Shown: positions 1 through 9,208, counted from the stretch's first letter. The stretch is DNA of 12,804 bases from Discostella pseudostelligera (GCA_036940085.1 JALLBK010001182.1:1-12804); one strand, 5' to 3'. Notes: a model not told the origin generated them from the letters alone. Program-made: numbers and translations.

Positions 1-1465
1 GAGATTGAAGGTGGTGGTGGAGGTGCACCGACGTTGCGTCTATCGGTGAGTTCTCAAATCCCGACTGTCTATCTCCTATGCATATCTTCTCATCTATCCT
101 GTACTTCTCACCCCCAACACTCCACGCACTCAACAATAACAACAGGTCACCGATCCCCAGCAGATAGGAGAAGGGCGCAACATCCACACCTACTACCGCA
201 TCGACGTGTATCAGACTGGCTCCTCCACTCCCATCGCGTCCGTTCGACGTCGCTACTCCGATTTCCAATGGCTCTTCCAACGATTACACGCCGAACGGCC
301 TGGGGCAATGGTACCCATCATTCCACACACCCAGGCAGTACAAATGTCCAAACGACTAAGTGAGGAATTAATTGAGGAGCGGAGGGGGCATCTTGAACGA
401 TTTTTACGGAATGTGCAAGTCCATCCGGAATTAGAGGGTGTGCCAAGCCTATCGGCATTCTTTTCACCCGATGCTGAGGCATTTGAGGCAGCCAAGAGGG
501 CCTACCCTGCCAGTGGGATGGATGTTGCATCCTTGTTGGCCGAGGAGGATACCAATACCACCACGGCCGCGAAGGTATCAGAGAAACTCAAACATTTCTT
601 CGTCAAGGCCACTGTCAAAGTAAAGGCGGCTCGTGGGGGAGATCTCGAGGAGACTGATGACGGTGCACAGATGGAAGCGGTGGCCCATTATCTCAACGAA
701 TTGGATGTGCATATAAAAACGATTGTCAAAGCTACGCTCTACCTCGTGAATGTCTCACGGGAATCTTCCGCCAATATGCATGATCTTGGTCAATCTCTCT
801 TCGGGTTGCATCAATTAAACCATCCGGAATCGGCGAATAATCCCTATGTGGTGGATTCGGAATTGCAGTCCAACAACACTGGTAGCTCGAACTATCCATC
901 AATCAAATCAATCTCCAACATCTTTGCCTCCCTCTCGGCAGTGCACAAGGTAAAATATGACGAGCATCAACTCAAGGTCGGATCACTCATCCAGGAACTC
1001 GAATGGTCGATCAAATCTGCTCGACTTGCCCTCAAACGTCGTAAGAACGCACAGTTAACCTACAATACCTACCTCCAACAAGTGAAAAATCGAGAACAAG
1101 CATTGGACAAGGTAGTGAAGGCCGCCGATATGAGCGCTCAACCGGCCAACAGTGATGGGAAAGTTGCCGAATTACAAAAGTCGATTGATAGTACACGAGA
1201 AGCGGCAAATAATGCACGTATTGAATTAGATGTGGTAACTCAACGGGTATTCCGTGAGATGGATCGATTTAAGTTGGGTGTGGATGTGGAATTGCGCAAG
1301 TTGTATATGATGCATGCCCGTGTGGAGAGGGATTATAGTGAACAGTTGGATTGTGAGTGGAGGAAGATGTTGAACCCACCGAGCAGTGGTGGCGATAGCA
1401 GTGGAGGTGCGGAGGATGATTTGGGGAAGTCAGTGAATGACGCAGAAGAAATGCAGATGATTTGA
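1..1465 (+). CDS. Sorting nexin with PX and BAR (Vps5-type) domains, 5' partial
   Basis: The gene enters from the left edge. Exons are 1..45 and 146..1465 (TGA stop), joined in phase 0, giving 454 visible residues. The splice restores a continuous PX domain: LRLS|VTDPQQIGEGRN, then the tract containing RRRYSDFQWL (about residues 45 to 55) and the IEERRGHLERFL helix with a phosphoinositide-contact-type Arg. Residues from about 140 to 440 are helical and charged, including a stretch near YLNELDVHIKTIVKATLYLV, typical of the Vps5/SNX-BAR domain; the last 30 residues are Gly/Ser/Asp-rich. Sorting nexins of this kind bind PI3P on endosomes and bend membrane as part of retromer-linked recycling. 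The DPxxxGxG start of the PX domain is closest to SNX1/SNX2/Vps5 in my memory; the exact subfamily is an inference. The N-terminus lies outside the window. The gene is convergent with the SUMO protease, leaving 247 nt between the two stops. Confidence 0.9.
46..145 (+). other. Intron in sorting nexin PX domain (100 nt)
   Basis: Donor GTGAGT at 46 and acceptor AACAG ending at 145. Removing it joins two codon-complete exons (phase 0) and rebuilds the PX strand LRLSVTDPQQ. The reading frame upstream and downstream only makes PX sequence if this intron is removed. Confidence 0.88.
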
Positions 1466-1712
1466 GGGGTAATTGTCAGTTGTCAGGCACAGAGCAACAA
1501 TCAATGAATGCTGAACATATGAATAGAGTCGATCTAGCTGGTGAGATTATTTACCGAATACACTAACAAGCAATCCAAATGTGGAGAGATATTTTGCATG
1601 CAGTCATTGTAGAAATACGCATTATTTCGTGTTTACGGTGATGTATCATCCGCAAAGTCATAGAAATGAATACTGCTCTCTTGCGACAATTGACACTGAG
1701 ACGATAACTCCT

Positions 1713-3625
1713 TTATTCAATGGCACAATTTTTCATGATAGACAAGGCAATTCTATCACGACATTGATCAATATGTTCCTGGTTGAATACGAGGGGACAA
1801 TCCTTGGATATAAAATCACAGAACATGCAAGTGAATACACCGCAGTCAAAACCTACCACACACATCGATTGTTGTTTTGGGGTTGGGGGTAAGTATGAAG
1901 GACAAATGAGGAAAAGCGGTTTAATAATGTTCATACAAGCGATAACAAAAGCAGACTTCCAAACTCACCATTCCTCTGCCGGGGAGTATCCCTCGTACAA
2001 CCAACCAACTCCCACTCCGTCGCATCCATCTCCTTCCCATCATTCTTCGCCTTGAACTCGTCTTTCACATACTGAAGCAACCCCTCCAACTTCAACATGT
2101 CCGTACCACCCAACGAATCATAGTATTGAATTCGTTTCTCTTCCATGAATATTACCGCGCTCGTCCAATGCATATTGTCCAGATTGATAGGGCATAATAT
2201 GTATTTGAGTTTAAAGATATCCTTCCCCGGTACCTTCTTCGACCAGCGCTTCACATTTTTGTAATTGTATTTTCCACGTAAAGCCCGATTATTATTCTTG
2301 TCATCAAACATGGTCTGGACAAAGAAGGAGTTGAAGAAGTGGGAACGTTTCCGGCCGGGCTGTTTGGCACAGAGTTTCTCATCGCGTTTGGCTAAGCAAT
2401 TCTTGAGGAAGTAGTTGATGATTTCATCATTGAGCCATTGGCCAGGGTTGAGTGTCTGCATGCTACTTCGTTGGACCGAGTCGGCATCTTGACTGGCAAG
2501 TATTTCGGAGGGTGGTCCGATTCCACGTGTTGCTTTGGTCACAATCTTCTGCTCTTCCGCAGTGAGTGGTCGTAGTAGTTTCATCGCCGACTCTTTCGCC
2601 TCCTTTTCCTTATCGGCCTTCTCTTTTGCTGCGAGGATTTCAGCCTCACGAAGAGTGGAGCGACGTTGGGATTCTTTCTGCTTAATCTTCTCCTCAAGTT
2701 TTGCCATTTCGTCATCATAGGTGGAAATGGGAGGATTCGATTCAAGATAAAGGCCTCGATACATTAGCTCGTATTTTTCGATGCCGATTTTACGTTTGAT
2801 TTGTTCCGTGTAGTCATCTATCTTGAGGAAGCTGGGTACTACTGCTTTGACTACCATGGAGAGACGAGATTTCATACTTTGCGAGTGACGTTGGGCTGAT
2901 TTGGGCACTGATTTTGCCTTCCCCACCCCCCTCTTTGGACTGGTAGCTGATTGGAAGTCTGGTTGCCGCGGCGGAATCTCATCATCAGATAATTCCACAA
3001 TATCGAGTACTGAAAAGTTGAACACAGCAGATAAACTCTGCTGCACATCATCCCATGTTTCCAACATTGTATTGTTCCCACTTGCCACCAGTGATCGACA
3101 AGCACCCTGGAATTGACTTTTCCGTTTCTCCCTCCGTTGAGTAGGAGAGGATAGTGACAAATCCTGCAGATGAGAGCCCATGATCTCAAATGATTTTATG
3201 AAATCATCATCATTCTGTAGGTCGTACTCTGCATCTGCGTAGGCATCCAGGACGTCGATGCTCGAACTCAATGCAATACAAATGCTGGCCAAAGTGGCCG
3301 GGAGGGGTAAATTATCAACCTCGGTTTGCATCGCGTGTTTGACACCCCCGCTGATGAATAATTTTCGAAAAGAACCATGAGGTGATGATGGGATATTAGT
3401 TCTATTGCCGTCGTTCTCGTCTGTGACTTCTGTTGTCGTTGCCTTGCGGCCGAGGGCTCGATCACGATCATCGCCATCGACGGTCACCTTCCTGACTATT
3501 TTCTCGCCCCCCGGGCGGCGGCCACTTTGTTTGGACGACCTTATGGCGGCGCTCTTTGTCGAGAACTGACGCGATAACAACTGAGTGCGCCTGCTGCCCT
3601 TGAGATGTGCTGTAAGGAGGCTCAT
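1713..3625 (-). CDS. ULP1: Ulp1/SENP-family SUMO protease (C48 cysteine peptidase)
   Basis: Two exons, complement(1713..1852, 1969..3625), give 598 residues. The C-terminal third is a Ulp1 peptidase domain: WLNDEIINYFL near residue 395, catalytic His486 in DNMHWTSA, Asp503 in YYDSLGG, Gln550 in TPRQRNG, and Cys556 in FDCGVFTCMF. These enzymes process SUMO precursors and remove SUMO from targets. The first exon alone lacks the nucleophile; only splicing supplies GFDCGVF. The N-terminal half is low-complexity and basic. It holds a candidate SUMO-interacting motif, DIVELSDDE (residues 208 to 216), and a charged probable coiled coil at about 300 to 360. I start at the first ATG (3625). The frame stays open upstream to a stop at 3776..3778 but has no ATG there, so a longer N-terminus would need an upstream exon. 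The gene lies downstream of the SufE-BolA gene on the same strand and has two E2F-like motifs about 90 to 135 nt upstream of the start. Confidence 0.9.
1853..1968 (-). other. Intron just before the SUMO protease catalytic Cys (116 nt)
   Basis: On the minus strand the donor is GTGAGT (1968 downward) and the acceptor GGTAG (ending 1853). Phase 1: the Gly553 codon is split G|GT. The junction creates RQRNGFDCGVF, the invariant Gln-to-Cys segment of the family, so the boundary is well fixed. Confidence 0.9.
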
Positions 3626-3715
3626 TGTTTCGTTGGCATGGGATGGGGACGACGGCGGCGGCAACGATTTTGGTTGAATTGATGGTTGTGGCGCGGCCGG
3701 CGGTGGATTTGTCAA

Positions 3716-3726
3716 AATGGCGGGAA
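3716..3726 (-). promoter_or_regulatory. E2F-like motif TTCCCGCCATT (copy 1)
   Basis: Minus-strand TTCCCGCCATT, about 91 nt upstream of the protease ATG. The core TTCCCGC resembles E2F/DP sites (TTSSCGC). The same 11-mer recurs 33 nt further upstream and at 5568, 5661 and 9209. Confidence 0.5.
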
Positions 3727-3748
3727 GTGAATTTGGCGACGAAATGAA

Positions 3749-3759
3749 AATGGCGGGAA
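3749..3759 (-). promoter_or_regulatory. E2F-like motif TTCCCGCCATT (copy 2)
   Basis: Second exact minus-strand copy of the 11-mer. Both copies in this promoter also share the two next bases, reading TTCCCGCCATTTT. Confidence 0.5.
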
Positions 3760-4194
3760 GAATAGGGTCTCCAACTTACACGTGGATGGCGGGACGAAGA
3801 CTCGGCTCAATTCCACACGTGGCAGCCGGCATGAGACCATGATGAGAAGCAATGATCATTGATGCAGGGAGAGGGATAAAGGATAAAGCAGATGATCGAA
3901 GTGAGATGTCGAACCTCGACCAAGAATTATGTGGTACTATTATCCAGCATTGCTGTTGCTGATACAAACTGGGAGTTGTTCGACTGTTCAACTAAATTGT
4001 ACTCTATCATTCTATTCTCCCTGGGTGTTGTGCGGACAAGAGATGCTATTGCCCATTGAAGAATCGATGCCATTGCGTTCTACCGCATCTTCAATTCATT
4101 CCAATTCCAAAGACACCCCTTCCACTATCCACATGCCCACCTACCTCATCATCCCAAGCATCATCATCATCATAGACCTCCCACAATATCTTTT

Positions 4195-5391
4195 TTACTC
4201 CACCTCCGAAGGCGACCGTGCCACAATCGCCAAGGCATGAATCTTCGGCATCACCTCCCCCAACAACATATATATCAATTTATGTCTCTTCACTAAATTC
4301 AACCCCTCAAATGCATCCGCCACTACCATTAATTCAAAATGACTCTCCCCACTCTCTTCCCATCCCTTACTACCCGCATGTCCGGCATGTTGATGCGATG
4401 TATCCGTAAGTGTAATTGATGATGGTTTGAGAGTAGAAATCAATGTTGATAGGATGGCATTGTACATTGGTTTGCCGTCGATGGGCGTGAAGGAGGATAT
4501 AATGCTCGCTTCGGAACTGGTGGACAAGTCTTCTCCATTAGTTGCGGTGTCACTGACAGCATCTCCCTCCTCTCCCACATTCTTCGTCATTGTATTCTTC
4601 TCACGTTCCACCGCCTCAACAGCCTTCTTCTTCATAACCGCCAACATATTCAAAAATCCATTATTCCGTCCAGGTGTTAATGATTGGGAGATTTTGGCAG
4701 TTTGGATAAATTGTGGATCGACTGCGTTGATTTGCTCCGGAGTGCATCCGGATAGTCCCCGAATGAGTAGTGCCAATAATCCCTTGGTTAATAACCCATC
4801 TGAATCTCCAAAATAACTCACCACCCATTGCTCTTCTTCCCCGTCATCCCTATCTTCTTTGCTATTGCCATTTACACCTTCTACCCCACTCTTCTTTTCA
4901 ACAACACAATCGACATGCACCGTACTCAAACATCCTGGCACTTTATTTTCCGGAATTCGCAGTGTAGTTTCCTCCTCATTCACCGTGGGTAATTTTGATG
5001 CCATGTAGAGTAATTGTTTATGACGTGTCTTTTCATCGGGTATAGATGCAAATGCTTGTGTCATCATTTGTAATTCAGGTGTAAGATGGAGAGATTGGAG
5101 GATCTGTTCATCAAGGTTGGTTGAGGTGGAGGAGAAGAGAAGGTGAATATTGTTGTTGTTGTTGTTCGCCCGGGATGATATTGTTGATGAAGTGGAGGTA
5201 GGTCGAGCATGATGATGGCGACGACCAACATGGGACGACCTACTGGCCGCAGAAGATGATGACGGTGGTGCAGTTGGACGAGGAGGAGTCCATGCCGATG
5301 CCACGCCGGCGCCGGCGCCGGATGACAAGGAATGCAACGCCAGCCCGGCGATGGGGACACCGGCGATGAGGAAGGGCTTGCCGGTCTTCAT
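4195..5391 (-). CDS. SUFE1: Plastid SufE-BolA fusion protein (SUFE1-type)
   Basis: Single exon, 398 residues, ATG at 5391, TAA at 4195. Residues 1 to 33 form a signal peptide-like hydrophobic stretch ending VASA|W, followed by a Pro/Ser/Arg-rich segment: the bipartite plastid targeting pattern of diatoms (ASAFAP motif, here with Trp). Residues about 93 to 265 are a SufE domain with the acceptor Cys154 in VPGCLSTVHV; SufE activates the cysteine desulfurase SufS and takes its persulfide sulfur. Residues about 300 to 395 are a BolA domain with SHQHAGHAG and the C-terminal KIHALAI. Fusion of SufE and BolA is known from plant SUFE1. The domains are joined by an acidic, Ser/Thr-rich linker, and an insert rich in Asp/Glu interrupts the SufE domain near residues 170 to 190. 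An Asn run at 76 to 81 comes from a GTT-type microsatellite. The gene is divergent from the DNAJC3-like gene. Confidence 0.93.
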   Translation of the reverse strand: MKTGKPFLIAGVPIAGLALHSLSSGAGAGVASAWTPPRPTAPPSSSSAASRSSHVGRRHHHARPTSTSSTISSRANNNNNNIHLLFSSTSTNLDEQILQSLHLTPELQMMTQAFASIPDEKTRHKQLLYMASKLPTVNEEETTLRIPENKVPGCLSTVHVDCVVEKKSGVEGVNGNSKEDRDDGEEEQWVVSYFGDSDGLLTKGLLALLIRGLSGCTPEQINAVDPQFIQTAKISQSLTPGRNNGFLNMLAVMKKKAVEAVEREKNTMTKNVGEEGDAVSDTATNGEDLSTSSEASIISSFTPIDGKPMYNAILSTLISTLKPSSITLTDTSHQHAGHAGSKGWEESGESHFELMVVADAFEGLNLVKRHKLIYMLLGEVMPKIHALAIVARSPSEVE

Positions 5392-5567
5392 TGTCTTTGT
5401 TGATTGGGGAGAATAATGGGCTTGGATAGCGGTGCCGCCGTGCAGCCAGCGGAAGTTCTGTGGTCGAAATAATGACGATGGTGGGAAAAAAGAAGAAGAG
5501 ATGATAATATGACGAGGCTGCTGTCGACGTCATCATCCCACTCCACGTCACGATCTCGTACGGTCTC

Positions 5568-5578
5568 TTCCCGCCATT
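5568..5578 (+). promoter_or_regulatory. E2F-like motif TTCCCGCCATT (copy 3)
   Basis: Exact 11-mer on the plus strand, 177 nt from the SUFE1 ATG and about 450 nt from the DNAJC3-like ATG. Which gene it serves cannot be told. Confidence 0.45.
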
Positions 5579-5660
5579 ATTTTCAAAGTCCGCGCACACC
5601 ACCTGCGCGCACGACAATCGGGACCAGGAGCAAGCCTCAAGTAGGAATTGGTACGAATTC

Positions 5661-5671
5661 TTCCCGCCATT
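5661..5671 (+). promoter_or_regulatory. E2F-like motif TTCCCGCCATT (copy 4)
   Basis: Exact 11-mer on the plus strand, 93 nt after copy 3 and in the same orientation. Confidence 0.45.
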
Positions 5672-6031
5672 TCCTCAGACCTTGCAATCGGGACTGCATG
5701 CCAAACGGGATGTTTGAGCGATGAGGATTACGTGGAATTGGATCGCTGGATCCTCACCGTTCGATCCCAAAATCCAACTCCAACACAATCTCACTTTTTT
5801 CGCCGCCGACAATGATGACGATGAAGAAGTGATAGTATTGATCGTTGATCGGCATTTCCTACCACCATAACACCAACACTAATCAAAGGCAAGATAGAAG
5901 GAGGAGGCGATCGCCATCGTCAAGCTGTTCATTTTTTTAAAATTCGAACCAATCCTCTTGCACTCGAACTTGCGCACCCCCAATCCCAAATCGATCCACC
6001 AGCCGCCGAATCAAATATTTATAACAACACA

Positions 6032-7770
6032 ATGATGAACAATAGTCTCGGTCAAATGATACGTCACATTCCCTCCCTATTCCTCATCTATCTACTACGG
6101 CTTACCGAGACACATGCCTTATCCATCGACTTCACCAAAGGTACTAGCTCCGCCACTACAGCCATGACCGTCGTCTTGATTGGTGTTTCATCTGTAATGC
6201 TCGTGGCCGATGCTGCTTCTGTCGATGCCGCCTCAACTTCCGACGAAAAGAGCGCAACACTCACACCAGGCAAACTCCGGTCTCTAGGGGAAGTAGCCCT
6301 CTCCGAACGCAATTACGCCGATGCCATCAATTACTACACCCAAGCCTCTCAACTCGAACCAAACAATGCGATCAATTACTACAAATTGTACAACGTACAT
6401 AAACGTATGCGTTCCTTAAACGAGGCATTATCAGACCTTATTCACGCTGTGGAATTGGATACTAATAATTATGAATGGAGGATACAAAAAGCTCACTTAT
6501 TGGTGAATTTGGGTCGATGTGAGGAAGGACAAGAGGAATACATGGTTGCTGCCAAACTACTAAATGAATCCTTTGGCGATGTTACTAAGGCAAGGCAACA
6601 GGCGGAGGATGGATACAGGAATGCCAATGATTGTGCTCAATTTACCAAATCGGCCATGGCGGCCTATCAATCACAGAATTGGCCCGCTGCCATCCAATAC
6701 TTTACACTCGTCTTGTCTCACACCCTCGACACACCCGATATACTGTACATGAAATCTCAGGCCGAGTATCATACTGGGGATTATTACGGTGCCGTATCGG
6801 ATACTGGCAAGATATTAAAGAGTTATCCACAACATGTCGAGGCTTACCAATTGCGTGGTGAGGCTTACATTCGATTGAATGAGATGGAGATGGCGATTAA
6901 GCATTTTCGGGAGGGGTTAAAGTTAGATCCGGATCACAAGGGATGCCGAGAGGGACACAAGTTGGTAAAGTTACTAAGGAAGAAAGATCAAAAGGCCATT
7001 GAGGCATTTGAGAGGGGAGATTATAAGTTGGCGATTGATTTATGGTGGGAGACAATGAATGTCGATTTGACATTATTGGGAATGGTTCGTCCGACACTAT
7101 TGAAAGTGGTGAGGGCACATATGGAATTGAAGGAGTATGATAAGGCCATCGAGGAGGCGACTAAGCATGTGAATAATGAAGAGTCGGTAGAGGGATTGCA
7201 TGCGTTGGGGGAGGCGCAACTTGCGGCTGAAAACTATGATGAGGCGATGAGGACGTTTCAGAGAGCGATGGAAATTGCGGTGAGAGAGTGACTCTTTGTT
7301 TTTCATGAGCAATTTATTTATGAACTATTTCTCATTAATGTAACTCGAATGTCATCCCTTGTTAGCCCGAGGACAAAAAGAGAGATTGCAAAATAAAGTT
7401 AGATGAGGCGCAGGTGGCATTAAAACAAAGCAAGGAGAAGAATTATTACAAGATACTAGGAGTTGCACGGAATGCTAAATTGCAAGAAATCAAGAAGAGC
7501 TATCGTGAACTAGCATTGAAATGGCATCCTGACAAAAATACCGATGATACTGAAAGGGCCGAGAAGATGTTTCAGGACATTTCAGAAGCATATGAGGTAT
7601 TATCGGATAAGGAACTGAGGTCCAAGTATGATCGGGGAGAGCCGGTGTTTGAGAATCAGGGCGGCGGAGGTGGTGGACAGCGTCATCATATGGATCCGAA
7701 TATGTTCTTCCGGCAGCACTTTCAACAACAAGGAGGTGGACAACAATTTCATTTCCGGTTTGGAGGATGA
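6032..7770 (+). CDS. DNAJC3: DNAJC3/P58IPK-like ER co-chaperone (TPR repeats plus J domain)
   Basis: Exons 6032..7279 and 7366..7770 give 550 residues. The N-terminus has a signal peptide-like segment (about residues 9 to 30) and a second hydrophobic stretch at 45 to 62. Residues about 83 to 415 are consecutive TPR helices (e.g. [37 protein letters not shown]). The J domain spans about 441 to 505 with the HPD triad at 470 to 472 (ALKWHPDKN). The tail is Gly/His/Phe-rich and ends FHFRFGG, as in animal DNAJC3. The TPR-then-J order and the [13 protein letters not shown] segment identify the family; human DNAJC3 is 504 residues. Known role: it acts in the ER lumen, holding unfolded proteins and stimulating BiP through the J domain. 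The start has A at -3 (ACAATG). Residue Met45 (6164) is an alternative start that would make the second hydrophobic stretch the signal peptide. Confidence 0.93.
7280..7365 (+). other. Intron between TPR and J-domain exons (86 nt)
   Basis: Donor GTGAGA at 7280, acceptor TTGTTAG ending 7365, phase 0. Unspliced, the frame stops at 7289..7291 right after the donor. Splicing joins MEIA to [16 protein letters not shown], the linker leading into the J domain. Confidence 0.9.
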
Positions 7771-7854
7771 AGATGCGCGTCCCTCGTAGAGCTGACAAAG
7801 ATGTAAGCGCACTCGGTTTGCATGCAAACTAAAGTACTCTACTAACTGATAAAT

Positions 7855-7860
7855 AATAAA
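7855..7860 (+). terminator. Possible polyadenylation signal AATAAA
   Basis: AATAAA lies 85 nt after the DNAJC3-like stop, in an A/T-rich stretch between two convergent genes. Position fits a 3' end signal; diatom genes do not always use this hexamer. Confidence 0.35.
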
Positions 7861-7947
7861 TATCGCCAATATACAGAATGTGGATTTGGTTCGTATCATA
7901 TTTTGCCCTCGATACTCAAGTCGTTATCGTGGTTTCGGGCGTCGACA

Positions 7948-8994
7948 TCAAGCAAAAGTCATGTCCGAAAAGGTGGAAGTGAACGATTGTCGCGTAGCGC
8001 TCATGCGAGTTGATGCCCTGGGATTTTCATCATGAACACCCACGCTCGGTCCCGAATTAGTTGACACAGATCGTTGTGATGATTTCGTCGCCGATATCGA
8101 TGCCATGAGCTTTTCCAAATTCAATGTAGACGATTTCCCTCCTTCGACTTCTCCCACTTTTCTTCTCCGATGACCTTCGGTAGATGATGATTTCTGATCA
8201 GGTGTAATAATCATTGCAACATCTTCATCATGAACAATCAATTTTGGTATTGGTGGGGGGTATCTCAGAAGAATGATAAAGGATGCTACGCCCCAAAAGA
8301 TGCACGATGCAATGGTACACTTAGATCCGAAGAACAAGGTGCATGAACTAGGAACTTGGACACGCGGATTCAATTGTACCTCTATCCCCGCTTCAAAATC
8401 TTGATAACTGGTAGCGGTTGTATGACAAATTTTTGTGTAGAACCAAGTAAAGGAGGACAATTGACACAGACATGCCAGCGAAATACCGACCCCCGCTGCT
8501 CGCCAATAATTAGGTTGTGAGATGAGGCATGTACTCGTCCAAAGAAACATCGTTGCCGTCCCACCCAATACCGAAGCTAGAAATCGTAACCATTTCGCGG
8601 CAAGCCAAGGTGTATCGACCAATATGTCCATATATTGATACGGTTGACACTCGTCGCTGTAGACCACCCTCCATGATTGATCGGCGGGGTAATAGCCCGG
8701 TATTCGATACGCCGACATCCCAGAATCGATAAACGGCACAATCGACGATCCAGTTAGCATTTCGACAGAAGCGCCACGGACCCTATTCGAAAGGTCGCGA
8801 GTGATGCCAAGTAATAAAAAGGAAGGATTTTACGATTAGACCAAGCCAGACCATGACATGGAGCCTACACAACATGCAAATAATACTAATTGATGAATTT
8901 ACCGGGCGAAGTCACATCCATCTTCAGCCAGTGCGGCGCATAAGCCGAGCGTTGCCAGGACTATCGGCAAGAGGATGATGCCCCCATGGGGCAT
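7948..8994 (-). CDS. Unrecognised secretory-pathway membrane protein with Ser/Thr-rich tail
   Basis: Two exons, complement(7948..8782, 8903..8994), predict 308 residues. Exon 1 encodes a strong signal peptide, MPHGGIILLPIVLATLGL followed by CAALA|EDGC. Splicing reads straight into FARVRGASVEM. After a lumenal or extracellular segment with Cys in DECQPYQY come three hydrophobic helices: about 95 to 117, 125 to 146 and 185 to 204. The loop between the last two has several Cys. A basic, Ser/Thr-rich tail of about 100 residues follows and looks cytosolic. The layout recalls tetraspan-type membrane proteins, but I see no family signature and do not assign a function. The start is uncertain: in-frame ATGs at 9027 and 9057 would add 11 or 21 hydrophilic residues before the signal peptide. 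The gene is convergent with DNAJC3 and divergent from paralog A. Confidence 0.72.
8783..8902 (-). other. Intron in membrane-protein gene (120 nt)
   Basis: Minus-strand donor GTAAAT (from 8902) and acceptor CGAATAG (ending 8783), phase 2: CG|G makes Arg31. The ORF upstream of the acceptor runs into a TAA at 8832..8830, so the exon must start after it. This acceptor keeps the frame and links the signal peptide exon to the body. Confidence 0.68.
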
Positions 8995-9120
8995 TAAGCG
9001 GCAGTCTCTATTCTTATCGGCGTCCATTGATGATATTGATATTAATCCTGAGTTCATGCTGCCTATCGCTGCTTATCTACCGCCATTATTTTTTGGTTCA
9101 CCTTCACCTTCACCTCGCTC

Positions 9121-9155
9121 GCTGCTCGCTGCTCGCTGCTCGCTGCTCGCTGCTC
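9121..9155 (+). repeat. Tandem repeat, five copies of GCTGCTC
   Basis: Five perfect head-to-tail 7-nt units, directly followed by a different repeat. It lies in the divergent promoter region. Confidence 0.92.
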
Positions 9156-9188
9156 GCTCTTGCTTCGCTCTTGCTTCGCTCTTGCTTC
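9156..9188 (+). repeat. Tandem repeat, three copies of GCTCTTGCTTC
   Basis: Three perfect 11-nt units that abut the 7-nt array without a gap. The 11-mer begins with GCTC, shared with the 7-mer, so one array may have grown out of the other. Confidence 0.92.
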
Positions 9189-9208
9189 GCTCTCACCGCT
9201 GCTGTTCC

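Larger units (their letters stand above)
3626..4194 (-). promoter_or_regulatory. Intergenic region: SUMO protease promoter side and SufE-BolA 3' side
   Basis: 569 nt between two minus-strand genes. The part next to 3625 holds two copies of an E2F-like motif (3716..3726 and 3749..3759) and a third partial copy (TGGCGGGA, 3786..3793). A good donor-like GTAAGT lies on the minus strand at 3779..3774, so a 5' UTR intron is possible but unproven. Near 4160 there is a short CAT-type repeat in the likely 3' UTR of the SufE-BolA gene. I see no convincing coding exon: the ORFs here have no recognisable protein character. Confidence 0.55.
5392..6031. promoter_or_regulatory. Divergent promoter region between SUFE1 and DNAJC3-like genes
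   Basis: 640 nt between the two start codons. It holds two TTCCCGCCATT copies (5568..5578, 5661..5671) and two copies of CAATCGGGAC (5615..5624, 5685..5694), alternating as if a small module were duplicated. An A/T-rich stretch, AAATATTTATAAC, sits just upstream of the ATG at 6032. ORFs here show no protein-like character and I call no gene. Confidence 0.6.

Noticed and set aside
34..363. Plus-strand ORF of 109 codons at the left edge
   Set aside because: Out of frame with the PX domain and runs through the intron; it is a shadow of the sorting nexin.
1581..2055. Plus-strand ORFs in the gap and over the SUMO protease 3' end
   Set aside because: They lie opposite the catalytic exon and intron; the protease frame has clear family motifs and theirs do not.
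3776..3991. Upstream first exon for the SUMO protease (minus ORF ending at a GTAAGT donor)
   Set aside because: The encoded peptide has no protease-like or low-complexity N-terminal character that continues into the gene, and no single acceptor is favoured. A 5' UTR intron remains possible.
9114..9200. CRISPR-like array
   Set aside because: Units are direct 7- and 11-nt tandem copies with no spacers, in eukaryotic DNA.
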